DNA of 64,000 bases from an uncultured Draconibacterium sp. (GTDB taxonomy: Bacteria > Bacteroidota > Bacteroidia > Bacteroidales > Prolixibacteraceae): contig NZ_CAJXTC010000017.1 in assembly GCF_913060805.1 (NCBI RefSeq), positions 55,238 through 119,237 of the forward strand, given 5' to 3'. Made by a program: the position numbers and the translations under genes. Positions within the stretch are counted from its first letter, which is position 1, and every line of letters begins with the position of its first letter. Positions 53,398 through 61,361 of the stretch are shown one piece after another. Below the pieces are notes generated by a model, which did not search any database, was not told the DNA's origin, and saw only the letters and a list, made by a program, of their open reading frames with translations.

Positions 53398-56172
53398 TTA
53401 TTGAACTAAATTACCTTCAACATCAATAACAGAAACCGGTCCCATTCCTAATTCATTTAATGACGTTTCAATCTTTGAACGATCTCCAACAATCATCCAA
53501 ACCATCTGGTCGGGAAACAGCACTTTCTTTTGGGCATTTTCAATATCATTCAAATCCAAATTCTTGATTTTATCCGGATATTCTGAGAAATAATTTTCAG
53601 GCAATCCATACTTGATCATTTCCTCAAGAGAAAAACCTACCGACTGAACGGTTTCCCAGGAGCCAGGAAGACTGAGTATCTCATTTTGCTTCACATTATT
53701 AAGTTCCGTATTTGTAACAGGCTTGCTATTTGCAGCATCACTGAGTTCCCGCTTTATTTCTAAAACAGCTTCTGCAGTTTTATCTCCCTGAATAGGAGCA
53801 ACAACAATAAACGGACTTTGTGCCCTGGCATCGAGTATAAGACTTCGAACGCCATACGACCAATGCTTCCCTTCTCTTAAATTCATATTTAATCGCGAAG
53901 TAAACTGTCCCCCCATAACCATATTCAACATTTTTATTCCGAGATAATCGTTATCAGCTCTTGACGGCGACAGATTACCCGCAAGAATAAAAGATTGAGG
54001 AGAATCCGGTTTATCAATTAAATAAATGGAGGACTTCTCCTTTTGAGGCAAAACAGCAATCGTATTTTTATGTGTATTCCCTTTCTTCCAATTATCAAAT
54101 TGATTTTCCAATAAAGGAATTATCTCATTCATTGAGACATCTCCGGTAACGACTAAAGTTGAGTTATTCGGTTTAAACCAGGTATCATGAAACTTTGCTA
54201 ATACCGCTGGAGTTATTGCTGCTACCGATTCTGCCGTTCCGGAACCAGTAAACGACCTGCCATACGCATGGTCTTTACCATATAGGTATTGAGGGAGCAA
54301 ACGCACTGCCATACCAATGGGCGTTGCCATTTCTTGCTGAATTGTCGCTAATTGTTGTTTTTGCAACCTATCAAATTCGTTCTCCGGGAATGATGGATTT
54401 AATAAAACATCCGCATAAATCTCCAATGATTTACCCAGATTCTCTTTTAAGGCTGAAAGTAATACATAAGATACATCTAAATCGGAGCCACTGCTAATTG
54501 TTGCTCCCAGCATATTCAACTCTTTGTTTATGGTTAAAGCATCTCTGCTTTCCGTTCCTTCATCCAACATATTCAAAGTAAGGTTCGCTGTACCAGCCGG
54601 AAAATTTTGTTCTGCTGCAAATCCTGCATCAACCATTAATTCAAAACTTACAATTGGAACAGCATGTCGTTCGGCAAGAATTACCTGAAGACCATTTGAA
54701 AGCGTATGTTTTTGAATATCGGGAAAAACAGGAGCAGGAGCAGTTAAACTTTCAGGAAGAGAACTCCTGTCGACAACAGATTCTCCGGTTTTATATTCTG
54801 GAAATGGATGAACTTCCAGGATATATTCTCCATCCGTCAACCAATCATTAGCTACTTTATGAAGGTCTTCAGCTGTAGCATTATTTATCCGTTCGATGGT
54901 TGTTTTATAAAAGTCCGGACTTCCTCCATATACTTCATTCATAGCTAAAATATCAGATTTACCACCAAATCCTCCAATGCGTTCTATACCACGAATGAAC
55001 CTGGCCATATATTGTGTTTTTACCAGTTTCAGTTCATCTTGTGTTGGCCCTTCTGCAAAGAACTTTTGTAATTCCTCATCAATAACTGCTTCAACCGTAC
55101 TTAAATCTTCACCAGGTTTAGCTGTTGCTATAACCCGAAACTGGCCTCCAATTTCTCTTGGATAAATGTAGGCCGAAACATTTGTAGCTATTTGATCTTC
55201 GTAAACCAGCCTTTTATATAATCTTGAATTTTTACCCGTTGCCAATACATCACTAACCAGGTTGAGCATATCGGCACAAGGTGTCCCCCATCCCGGGGTA
55301 TTCCACACCTTATAAATTCTTGCCTGAGGTACCCGGTCCTGTGTAATTTGCCTTACCACACCTTCGCGCTTGGCAATATAACTCTCGTGTTTCGATACTG
55401 GTGGTCCTGAAGGAATATCACCAAAATACTGCTTTACCTTTTCAATGGCAGCATTTGTTTCAACATCTCCGGCAATACAAAGAACTGCATTTGCCGCTCC
55501 GTAATATGATTCGAACCATTCGTGAACATCTTCCAGCGTTGCGGCGTCCAAATCTTCCATCGATCCTATCACCGTCCAGGAATATGGATGTCCGGCCGGA
55601 TAACAATTTTTTGACATCAATTCGTTAACCTGACTATACGGTTCGTTGTCGCCTTGTCTTTTCTCATTCTGAACAACTCCCCTTTGTTCTTCAAGTTTAG
55701 CTGAATCCAAGGCTCCAATTAAATGACCCATTCGATCAGACTCCATCCAAAGAGCCAAATCGAAGGAAGATACCGGTATGTTCTCAAAATAGTTTGTTCG
55801 ATCGTTGTTTGTTGTTCCATTCATATCGGTCGCTCCAATTTTCTGAAAAGGCTTAAAGTAGTCGTCATTATAATTCTCACTACCATTAAACATCAGATGC
55901 TCGAACAGATGAGCAAATCCGGTTTTACCCACCTTTTCATTTTTAGAACCTACGTGATACCATACATTAACGGCAACAATCGGAGCCTTATGGTCCTCAT
56001 GAACGATCACTGTTAATCCATTATCAAGAACTATCTTTTCGTAAGCAATATCGATAGCCGATAAATCATTGGTCTGCGAAAAAGATGGTTTTTGAATAAA
56101 TAGGATGGAAAAAAAGAGTACTACGAAAAAATACGTCTTAAAAACTAAACGCTGAGGTGCAATTTTTTTCAT
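53398..56172 (-). CDS. exported M16 (pitrilysin-family) zinc metallopeptidase, two domains
   Basis: 924 residues from MKKIAPQR. A signal peptide with hydrophobic core FKTYFFVVLFFSILF ends at about 31 (SFSQ). The first M16 domain has the inverted zinc motif HLFEH (88-92), with the usual Glu about 76 residues later, and GAANAVLCIAGDV. The second M16 domain (about 500-920: HTLSNGLQVILAERHAVPIVSFELMVDAG) lacks HxxEH and is the non-catalytic partner half. It probably degrades peptides in the periplasm. It is monocistronic; the minus-strand hairpin element at 53191 lies 150 bp downstream. Confidence 0.94.
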   Translation of the reverse strand: MKKIAPQRLVFKTYFFVVLFFSILFIQKPSFSQTNDLSAIDIAYEKIVLDNGLTVIVHEDHKAPIVAVNVWYHVGSKNEKVGKTGFAHLFEHLMFNGSENYNDDYFKPFQKIGATDMNGTTNNDRTNYFENIPVSSFDLALWMESDRMGHLIGALDSAKLEEQRGVVQNEKRQGDNEPYSQVNELMSKNCYPAGHPYSWTVIGSMEDLDAATLEDVHEWFESYYGAANAVLCIAGDVETNAAIEKVKQYFGDIPSGPPVSKHESYIAKREGVVRQITQDRVPQARIYKVWNTPGWGTPCADMLNLVSDVLATGKNSRLYKRLVYEDQIATNVSAYIYPREIGGQFRVIATAKPGEDLSTVEAVIDEELQKFFAEGPTQDELKLVKTQYMARFIRGIERIGGFGGKSDILAMNEVYGGSPDFYKTTIERINNATAEDLHKVANDWLTDGEYILEVHPFPEYKTGESVVDRSSLPESLTAPAPVFPDIQKHTLSNGLQVILAERHAVPIVSFELMVDAGFAAEQNFPAGTANLTLNMLDEGTESRDALTINKELNMLGATISSGSDLDVSYVLLSALKENLGKSLEIYADVLLNPSFPENEFDRLQKQQLATIQQEMATPIGMAVRLLPQYLYGKDHAYGRSFTGSGTAESVAAITPAVLAKFHDTWFKPNNSTLVVTGDVSMNEIIPLLENQFDNWKKGNTHKNTIAVLPQKEKSSIYLIDKPDSPQSFILAGNLSPSRADNDYLGIKMLNMVMGGQFTSRLNMNLREGKHWSYGVRSLILDARAQSPFIVVAPIQGDKTAEAVLEIKRELSDAANSKPVTNTELNNVKQNEILSLPGSWETVQSVGFSLEEMIKYGLPENYFSEYPDKIKNLDLNDIENAQKKVLFPDQMVWMIVGDRSKIETSLNELGMGPVSVIDVEGNLVQ

Positions 56173-56433
56173 GATGCAAAATTTTAGGTTAAACAATACA
56201 ACTCTGCATTATCACACACTTAATTTTGCCTGAACTATTTTATAATGAATTCCTTACAGAAACTACAAGTTACTAAATTTTGCTCATACACACAACACGT
56301 CTGTTATTCCATGTCAGATCAAAATGGCTTGCCTAATATTTATATTTGGATTATTGAAAAGCGAATGCGCAGTATCGAGAATATGGATTATATTTCTTCA
56401 GTTTTCCTGCTAGTCAATCAAGTTTCCCGTAAC

Positions 56434-56463
56434 AAAAAAAGGTCGCCAAAATTGACGACCTTT
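56434..56463 (-). terminator. terminator downstream of the tRNA-like fragment
   Basis: On the minus strand AAAGGTCG pairs with CGACCTTT, with the inner CAA / TTG pairing and a following T-run. It lies just after the tRNA 3'-like segment, as a tRNA gene terminator would. Confidence 0.7.
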
Positions 56464-56471
56464 CTTGAGGT

Positions 56472-56489
56472 GCTCCCCAGGTTGGACTT
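56472..56489 (-). repeat. tRNA 3'-end fragment, candidate left attachment site
   Basis: The minus strand reads AAGTCCAACCTGGGGAGC, which fits the last T-loop bases, T-stem and acceptor strand of a tRNA with acceptor TCCCCAG (tRNA-Asn is my best guess, from memory). No 5' part of a tRNA follows within the window. A tyrosine recombinase gene begins 160 bp away. This is the usual look of an element inserted into a tRNA 3' end, with the intact tRNA at the far end. Confidence 0.6.
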
Positions 56490-56531
56490 ATTGATATATT
56501 AAACAAACATGCACAACCACGTCTAAAACAC

Positions 56532-56553
56532 TACTATACTGCACAATATAGTA
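56532..56553. promoter_or_regulatory. inverted repeat between attachment site and integrase
   Basis: TACTATA and TATAGTA (perfect 7-bp arms, 8-nt spacer CTGCACAA) lie 43 bp from the attachment fragment. Possible arm-type integrase or excisionase binding site. Confidence 0.5.
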
Positions 56554-56585
56554 TTTCGTGCATAATAACTATTATTAAAATTGTT

Positions 56586-56629
56586 TAACTTTGTACATCA
56601 TTCTCTCTTTATAATTCTCTTTATATTTG
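56586..56629 (+). promoter_or_regulatory. two candidate -7 boxes before the integrase gene
   Basis: TAACTTTG (56586-56593) and TATATTTG (56622-56629) both match TAnnTTTG. Neither has a clear TTG at the ideal -33 distance. The second would leave a leader of only about 15 nt. Confidence 0.4.
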
Positions 56630-56648
56630 AGGTAAAATTGCACGGAAT

Positions 56649-57878
56649 ATGCCTAAAAGAATCAAACCAAAGGTAACTTATTACATCGACAAGAACAATC
56701 GCAACAAAAAAGGGCTGGCACCTATAAAGGCAAATATTACCATTAACTATAAAAATTCCTCAAAAATAATTGATCACACTCTCCCTTCAGACTGGAATTC
56801 AAAACGGCAACGCGTTAAACCTCCGCGCCCGGGGAAAACAAACAACCATGAGACAATAAATAAGAAGCTGGAAATGGTACAGAATGACTTTGAAAATTTT
56901 GTAGACAACTGCTTTTTAAACCGGATTCCGTTAACACCGGATATTGCAAAACAATTCTTCCAGGGCAAACGCATAGCAACTGAAAAATCATTCTGGCCAG
57001 CATACGAAGAATACATTGCCGGTTTAAAAGTGGAACCAAAGACTAAACAGAACTATGAACTTTACAAAACAAAACTTTCGGAATTTGAAACTGATACTGG
57101 CTACTTTGTAGATTATCACACTATCAATTCAGTTTTCTTTGAAAAATACCAACATTATATATTAAACACAAAAGGTCTCAGCTGGAACACCTTCGCAACA
57201 GCTATAAAAAAGCTCAAGTTTTTCATGAACTGGAGTTATAAATTGAAATACCACATCGAAACTGAGTTTCATGATTTCTCAGCTACTGAAAAAGATAAAA
57301 CAATCATTTTCCTGACCATTGACGAACTAACAACCTTATATAATTACAAATTCGAAAGTAAACGATTAAACCAGGTGCGCGACAGATATTGTTTTGGCTG
57401 TTTCACGGGTCTGGCATTCGCAGATCTGGACAACCTGGTGCACGATCACATTAATAACGACACTATATCAAAACTGAGAAAAAAAACCAAGATCCCATTA
57501 AATATACCGCTGCCGAAACAAGCCCTCGACATTATTGATCGATACAAAGGGAAATACAAAGTATTGCCAAAAATTAGCGTGCAAAAATTCAACGATTACA
57601 TTTCAGAATGTTGTGAAATAGCGAAAATTAACACACCGGTGGTTTACAAAACCTATCCAAAGGGAAAAGAGACTGAAAACATCGCACCAAAACATAAGCT
57701 AATTAAGTCGCATACTGCCCGGAAAACATTTATATCATACATGTACTACACAACTAAAGATATGATTTTGACTGCAAAGATTGCCGGCTGCAGCCCAGAT
57801 ATCATAAAGAAGCACTATATAGGAATTCACAACGACCAAGCGAAAGAAGCTATAAAAAAAGCTTTTGGAGAGCTATAA
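56649..57878 (+). CDS. tyrosine recombinase (integrase) of the mobile element
   Basis: 409 residues. The N-terminal arm-type DNA-binding domain (VTYYIDKNNRNKKGLAPIKANI), SAM-like core-binding domain (about 110-205) and catalytic domain fit Bacteroidota phage/ICE integrases. Active-site residues seen are His355 and Arg358 in SHTARKTF, and nucleophile Tyr390 in IKKHYIG. The first catalytic Arg is not at the usual place: box I reads FTGLAFADL, with Ala256 where TGLR is expected, as in some Bacteroidota recombinases such as IntDOT, where this Arg is also missing. It carries out site-specific integration, probably at the adjacent tRNA-like site. Confidence 0.93.
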   Translation: MPKRIKPKVTYYIDKNNRNKKGLAPIKANITINYKNSSKIIDHTLPSDWNSKRQRVKPPRPGKTNNHETINKKLEMVQNDFENFVDNCFLNRIPLTPDIAKQFFQGKRIATEKSFWPAYEEYIAGLKVEPKTKQNYELYKTKLSEFETDTGYFVDYHTINSVFFEKYQHYILNTKGLSWNTFATAIKKLKFFMNWSYKLKYHIETEFHDFSATEKDKTIIFLTIDELTTLYNYKFESKRLNQVRDRYCFGCFTGLAFADLDNLVHDHINNDTISKLRKKTKIPLNIPLPKQALDIIDRYKGKYKVLPKISVQKFNDYISECCEIAKINTPVVYKTYPKGKETENIAPKHKLIKSHTARKTFISYMYYTTKDMILTAKIAGCSPDIIKKHYIGIHNDQAKEAIKKAFGEL

Positions 57879-57959
57879 CATTTATATAATAATTCAGTAT
57901 AATTTATTAAAGAAACTTAATGTTATAATAGAATTATATAGAATTACATATATTTATAA

Positions 57960-57967
57960 TACATTTG
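57960..57967 (+). promoter_or_regulatory. candidate -7 box for the toxin-antitoxin-like pair
   Basis: TACATTTG matches TAnnTTTG and lies about 35 bp before the first start codon of the pair. The sequence upstream is very AT-rich with no clear TTG at -33. Confidence 0.45.
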
Positions 57968-58001
57968 TAGGCCATTTAAGAACCTTAGATAAAACAATAT
58001 A

Positions 58002-58466
58002 GTGATGGAATGTGCTACTAGAAATAAGATTGTTCACACCGTTGAAAAGGTACGTAAAATTTCTTTTGAAGAAAAAATAAATTCTTCAGAGGAAAAAATG
58101 AATGCGTTTCTTGATGCTATATTAGACTTCAAAGACAAACTATCTGAGAAATCTACAAAGATAACAGAGCTAGCAGACACTCTTGAAGAAATAACCTGGT
58201 TCGAGATTGAGAAGGAAGACAATGAATGTTTGATGCTTTTAAATGACCTAATTGCACAAGCTAAAGATTTATATTCTTCACTAATTAGAAACTATGTAGT
58301 TTTTAATCCTCTCAGACAAAAGGGAATTGCCAAAGAAGCAATAAAAAACTACAAATCTGCAATTGATGATTTTAAAGAATCATATTCTGATCTTGAGTCC
58401 GTATTTTTCTACCTCCCGGAAATGAAAGACTTCAAAGAAACAACAAAGGAACTTTCTCTAGTCTAA
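58002..58466 (+). CDS. uncharacterised helical protein, candidate antitoxin
   Basis: 154 residues, soluble and almost entirely helical with long charged stretches (RKISFEEKINSSEEKMNAFLDAILDFKDKL, EKSTKITELADTLEEI), consistent with a coiled-coil bundle. No DNA-binding motif is recognisable. Its stop overlaps the next start (TAATG), the tight coupling typical of toxin-antitoxin pairs. The next gene looks RelE-like, so an antitoxin role is proposed from context only. A longer, non-DNA-binding partner would be unusual for type II antitoxins. Confidence 0.6.
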   Translation: MMECATRNKIVHTVEKVRKISFEEKINSSEEKMNAFLDAILDFKDKLSEKSTKITELADTLEEITWFEIEKEDNECLMLLNDLIAQAKDLYSSLIRNYVVFNPLRQKGIAKEAIKNYKSAIDDFKESYSDLESVFFYLPEMKDFKETTKELSLV

Positions 58467-58879
58467 TGAATATTTTTTGTACTGATAGATTTAAAATCGA
58501 ATTTGAAAAACTTCTTTCAAAGAAACAGTACAGAACTCTGAAACAAGATTTTATTAAGTATTTCTTCAATAAGAAAATCGAAGAGCTTTTATCAGGCACG
58601 AACCTAAATAATTCCAAAGAGACTCCTTATATAAAAAAGAGATTACGTGGCAGCGGTGGATATCGATTCTATTTCTTAATTCTAATTAAGGAAGAAAATT
58701 TATATCTAATGTTTTTACACCCAAAAACTGGTCCTTATGGAGCACCAAATATCAATAATGAATCAAAAGCTATGCTTTACAAGGATATTTTGGAAAAAAT
58801 AAAATCAGACGAATTATTTACGGTTACTTATACTAATAAGGAATTATTATTCACCGAATACGCCCCAGGTAAAGAATAA
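58466..58879 (+). CDS. RelE/ParE-like protein, candidate toxin
   Basis: 137 residues, basic. After helical segments (EKLLSKKQYRTLKQDFIKYFF) the C-terminal half reads IKKRLRGSGGYRFYFLILIKEENLYLMFLHPKTG. This matches the RelE-superfamily beta-sheet pattern 'k.RlrgsgGyRfyyli....ylmf.hpKtg', in which Arg residues bind ribosomal RNA or mRNA. It overlaps the upstream gene by one base. A ribosome-dependent mRNA nuclease is the usual activity; a catalytic residue set cannot be confirmed without structure. It is carried in the variable part of an integrative element, where such pairs are common. Confidence 0.65.
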   Translation: MNIFCTDRFKIEFEKLLSKKQYRTLKQDFIKYFFNKKIEELLSGTNLNNSKETPYIKKRLRGSGGYRFYFLILIKEENLYLMFLHPKTGPYGAPNINNESKAMLYKDILEKIKSDELFTVTYTNKELLFTEYAPGKE

Positions 58880-59222
58880 AGATTTAATTGAACTCCATCC
58901 CCAATACAGTTATAATGGATATGACAAACTTCCCAGACTCTACCCGGTGGGGGAGGGGTCTGCAAGATGTGAATTTGTATATACAAATTCTTCCGCCCGG
59001 TGGCGGCTTGACCCTATAAAATTTACAGGTAATTTTCTTTTCAAACACCCTCCCCTTTTTAGTGTTTACGAGGGATATTTGAAAAGAAAATTTTTCAAAG
59101 TTTAAGATTCCCGATCCATTCAATTTTCGAATTTACACCAAACGGTGGAAACTCCTTTTATCTGTCTTTCCAGCTCCAGGATCTTCACATTAGCTTTAAG
59201 TAACACTTAAAACAGTTTTACT
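58880..59222. other. structured noncoding region (nested palindromes)
   Basis: 343 bp with no convincing gene. Features: GGGGAGGG (58950-58957) complementary to CCCTCCCC (59048-59055); a perfect 20-bp palindrome GAATTTGTATATACAAATTC (58971-58990); CCGCC / GGCGG arms around CGGT (58993-59006); and a perfect 15-bp inverted repeat AATTTTCTTTTCAAA (59031-59045) with its complement at 59078-59092, plus inner CCCTC / GAGGG. Base composition is locally G/C-rich, unlike the neighbours. Could be an origin of transfer or replication, or a structured RNA. No T-run follows on the plus strand. Confidence 0.6.
59195..59211 (+). promoter_or_regulatory. operator-like inverted repeat
   Basis: TTTAAGT-AAC-ACTTAAA (17 bp, perfect) lies 11 bp before the start codon of the orphan gene at 59223. 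It could block transcription or translation initiation if bound. Confidence 0.5.
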
Positions 59223-59765
59223 ATGAACTATGATGCTATAGAATATCCAGAAGGACAGGCCAACCTCGGAGGTTTACGATCAGTAGGTTATTACGGTTTT
59301 ATTGCCGATGCCAGTGTAATTCCAGACGTTCCTGCAGAGCCTGCCGATTTACAATCAGTAAGTGTAATTGCCAATAACATCATAATGAAGAGCGGAAAAT
59401 ATATGCACGCCATGTATGGAACGCTTGAAAAACTGAATTTGAAGGGAGAGCTTCAGGGGGAGCGCGATGGAAGATCCAGCAAAGTAACTCTTACCTGGGT
59501 AATTCCTAATCATGCAAAAGAAAACCTCGGAGCAGCCAGGTATTTTCCAAAACGTCGTATGTTTTTTATTGTTCGCGATCATGAAGGCAGATATCGCCTG
59601 GTAGGAAATATGTATTTCCCTGCTGAGGTAGCAGCAACCGACGACTCCGGAACTGCAGTGGCCGACTTAAAACATGTTAGCTACGAGATCACCACCTTTA
59701 GCGACGGACCAGCTCCAATTTACGAGGGTGAAATTCCGAGCCAGGACGACAGCTCTGCAGTATAA
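59223..59765 (+). CDS. orphan element protein, possibly tail-tube/virion-like
   Basis: 180 residues, soluble, without signal or membrane helix. It begins YPEGQANLGGLRSVGYYGFIADASVIPDVP and ends in beta-strand pairs (FFIVRDHEGRYRLVGNMYFPAEV, SYEITTFSDGPAPIYEGEIP). The 'v..fl..k..G..rlvG' and 'y.it..sdgp.Pi.y.G.i' patterns recall tail-tube-like phage structural proteins, but I cannot name a family. No other phage structural gene is present, so it could be a cargo or a satellite-type capsid or tail factor. It is followed by a long gap and the XRE repressor on the other strand. Confidence 0.7.
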   Translation: MNYDAIEYPEGQANLGGLRSVGYYGFIADASVIPDVPAEPADLQSVSVIANNIIMKSGKYMHAMYGTLEKLNLKGELQGERDGRSSKVTLTWVIPNHAKENLGAARYFPKRRMFFIVRDHEGRYRLVGNMYFPAEVAATDDSGTAVADLKHVSYEITTFSDGPAPIYEGEIPSQDDSSAV

Positions 59766-59925
59766 TCTGGCCGGCACTCAAAAAATATGACGTCCGGTTT
59801 CTGCTAAAAATACAAAAAACCAAATCACCCAACATCTACATAGCTGAATGTCAACGTTTTAAAAATTTACTAGTGATTTGTCCTTTTCAGAGGACATCTG
59901 TTTTCGATTTTATGAGATAAAAATA

Positions 59926-60651
59926 TCAAGGTGAGCGATAACTATTTTCAAATCTCATTTTAAATTCCTGAACTTCTTCTTCTGTAATATTAAGATATTG
60001 ATTAAAGTATTTATAGAGTTTGGTTTCAACATTTTCATCCGAATCTAAAATAGCGTCAATATGTACGTCATTTTCGTAAATCAAACAAAATATGTCGTAA
60101 TCTGAATATATATTATCTTTTTGTAGTTCTTCAATCGTCTTTCCATACAACATCAAACCAACTTTTAACCACCGATCTGCATCCTGTTTATCCTGGTCTG
60201 TTTTAGCATTCTCAACTTCATATTCTGCTTCAAATACCTTCTTCGATTCTGCCTCAATTTCTCTTTCGGCTAACAAGCGTTTTAAATTAAGCCTTTCACT
60301 ATGAAGCAGCTTTATATAATCATTTCTTTCAACCAACCTTTGCTCCAGTTCTAAAATCCGGTTTTCTAACTTGGTTATTTTTTCTTTCAATTCATGATTG
60401 TTTTTTGACAACAGCTCTGTTTCAGTAGAACCAATCACACTTGAATCTATGTTAAACAAATCAGGTAAGGTTACTTCTAAAGCTTTTGCTAATCCAATTG
60501 CGTTTGACAGCGAAAGAGTCTCACTATTAGCGGCTCCACTTTCATAGGTATTTATAGTAGGTTGACTCGTATGAGTCAGATCAGCCAACTCTTTTTGGCT
60601 ATATCCTTTCTTCTTTCTATAATAATTAAGTTTCTCAGAAAAACTATTCAT
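59926..60651 (-). CDS. XRE-family repressor with coiled-coil region
   Basis: 241 residues. The helix-turn-helix domain (about 1-65) reads KLNYYRKKKGYSQKELADLTHTSQPTINTYESGAAN, typical of phage/ICE repressors. Then follows a long coiled coil (about 80-155) with heptad patterns (ELKEKITKLENRILELEQRL). The C-terminal part (about 160-241) is helical and acidic and could sense a signal. It is divergent from the excisionase-like gene across a 130-bp region with several GATT-N4-AATC-type palindromes, the likely operators. It is probably the master switch keeping the element integrated. Confidence 0.88.
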   Translation of the reverse strand: MNSFSEKLNYYRKKKGYSQKELADLTHTSQPTINTYESGAANSETLSLSNAIGLAKALEVTLPDLFNIDSSVIGSTETELLSKNNHELKEKITKLENRILELEQRLVERNDYIKLLHSERLNLKRLLAEREIEAESKKVFEAEYEVENAKTDQDKQDADRWLKVGLMLYGKTIEELQKDNIYSDYDIFCLIYENDVHIDAILDSDENVETKLYKYFNQYLNITEEEVQEFKMRFENSYRSP

Positions 60652-60711
60652 ACTACAAATGTAATAAAAGTATAAATACCTTAATTACCCACAATCATAT
60701 TATCGGTTTAT

Positions 60712-60760
60712 TGATTTTTAAATCATTTTATCTATTTTTAGATTATTTAATCTATCTTTG
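60712..60760. promoter_or_regulatory. repressor operator region and -7 box
   Basis: Palindromes TGATTTTTAAATCA (60712-60725) and TAGATTATTTAATCTA (60739-60754) share GATT-N4-AATC with centres 28 bp apart. ATCTA and TAGAT overlap further between them (60730-60743). The second palindrome overlaps TATCTTTG (60753-60760), a good TAnnTTTG -7 box about 20 bp before the excisionase-like start codon. Binding here by the XRE protein would block that promoter. On the minus strand TACATTTG (60663-60656) is a possible promoter for the repressor gene. Confidence 0.6.
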
Positions 60761-60781
60761 CAATATAAAATTTTAAAAACT

Positions 60782-61042
60782 ATGGAAAAAGTAATGATTC
60801 TCTCAACTCCTGCGGAAATAGCAGAAGGCCTAAAAAAATTTATGGAGGAAACCAAACAGGAAACACCAAAACCCGACTTCAAAACAGAAAAAATGACTAT
60901 TGCTCAAGCATCTCAATTTATAGATGTGCACTACTCCACCCTAAGCAAATGGATAAGAGAAGAAAAGATTCCGATTCACGGCAAAGGTCGCAAGCGTTTT
61001 GTACTAAAATCTGAGCTAATCGAAGCTTATAAAAACATGTAA
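60782..61042 (+). CDS. excisionase-family HTH protein (MerR-like)
   Basis: 86 residues from MEKVMI; upstream codons are not credible. The C-terminal half is a helix-turn-helix of the excisionase/MerR fold: MTIAQASQFIDVHYSTLSKWIREEKIPIHGKGRKRFVLKSELIEAY. The N-terminal 35 residues are a charged linker. Such proteins bend DNA and direct the integrase to excise the element. It is divergent from the XRE repressor and controlled by the palindromic operator region between them. Confidence 0.9.
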   Translation: MEKVMILSTPAEIAEGLKKFMEETKQETPKPDFKTEKMTIAQASQFIDVHYSTLSKWIREEKIPIHGKGRKRFVLKSELIEAYKNM

Positions 61043-61064
61043 CCAACTAAACATCAGCAACAGA

Positions 61065-61349
61065 ATGCAAACAAAGAATGAATTTTTTGCGGAATACTTT
61101 CTCGCCCGGTTAGAAAAACTAACAGAGAAAATAAAGAAATTTTCGGAGCAAAATAAAAATGCGTTCGGCGAATATGATGTAGAAAAATCAACTACAGAGG
61201 AATTAGTAGGCAGATTAAATTCTAGCAACATCTCAGATGATTTAACTGCAATATCGGAGGAATGGGACGAATGCGTTATAGGCGAAGCCGCAGAAGGATT
61301 CCCGGTGATTAACACATGGGAAGAATACAAAAAGAACAATAACAACTAA
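61065..61349 (+). CDS. small uncharacterised element protein
   Basis: 94 residues, acidic, helical: YFLARLEKLTEKIKKFSEQNKNAFGEY, then EELVGRLNSSN and a C-terminal WDECVIGEAAEGFPVINTWEE. No family recognised. It starts 22 bp after the excisionase-like gene and precedes two other small ORFs with gaps of 12 and 5 bp, so all are probably on one transcript. Proteins of this kind in integrative elements are sometimes anti-defence or regulatory; that is only a possibility here. Confidence 0.65.
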   Translation: MQTKNEFFAEYFLARLEKLTEKIKKFSEQNKNAFGEYDVEKSTTEELVGRLNSSNISDDLTAISEEWDECVIGEAAEGFPVINTWEEYKKNNNN

Positions 61350-61361
61350 AATCAAAAAGAA

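Noticed and set aside
56245..56502. 85-codon frame on the plus strand
   Set aside because: It runs through the terminator hairpin and the tRNA-like fragment and has no protein-like features.
58884..59123. 79-codon frame on the minus strand
   Set aside because: It crosses all the inverted repeats and lacks a recognisable fold; better explained as noncoding structure.
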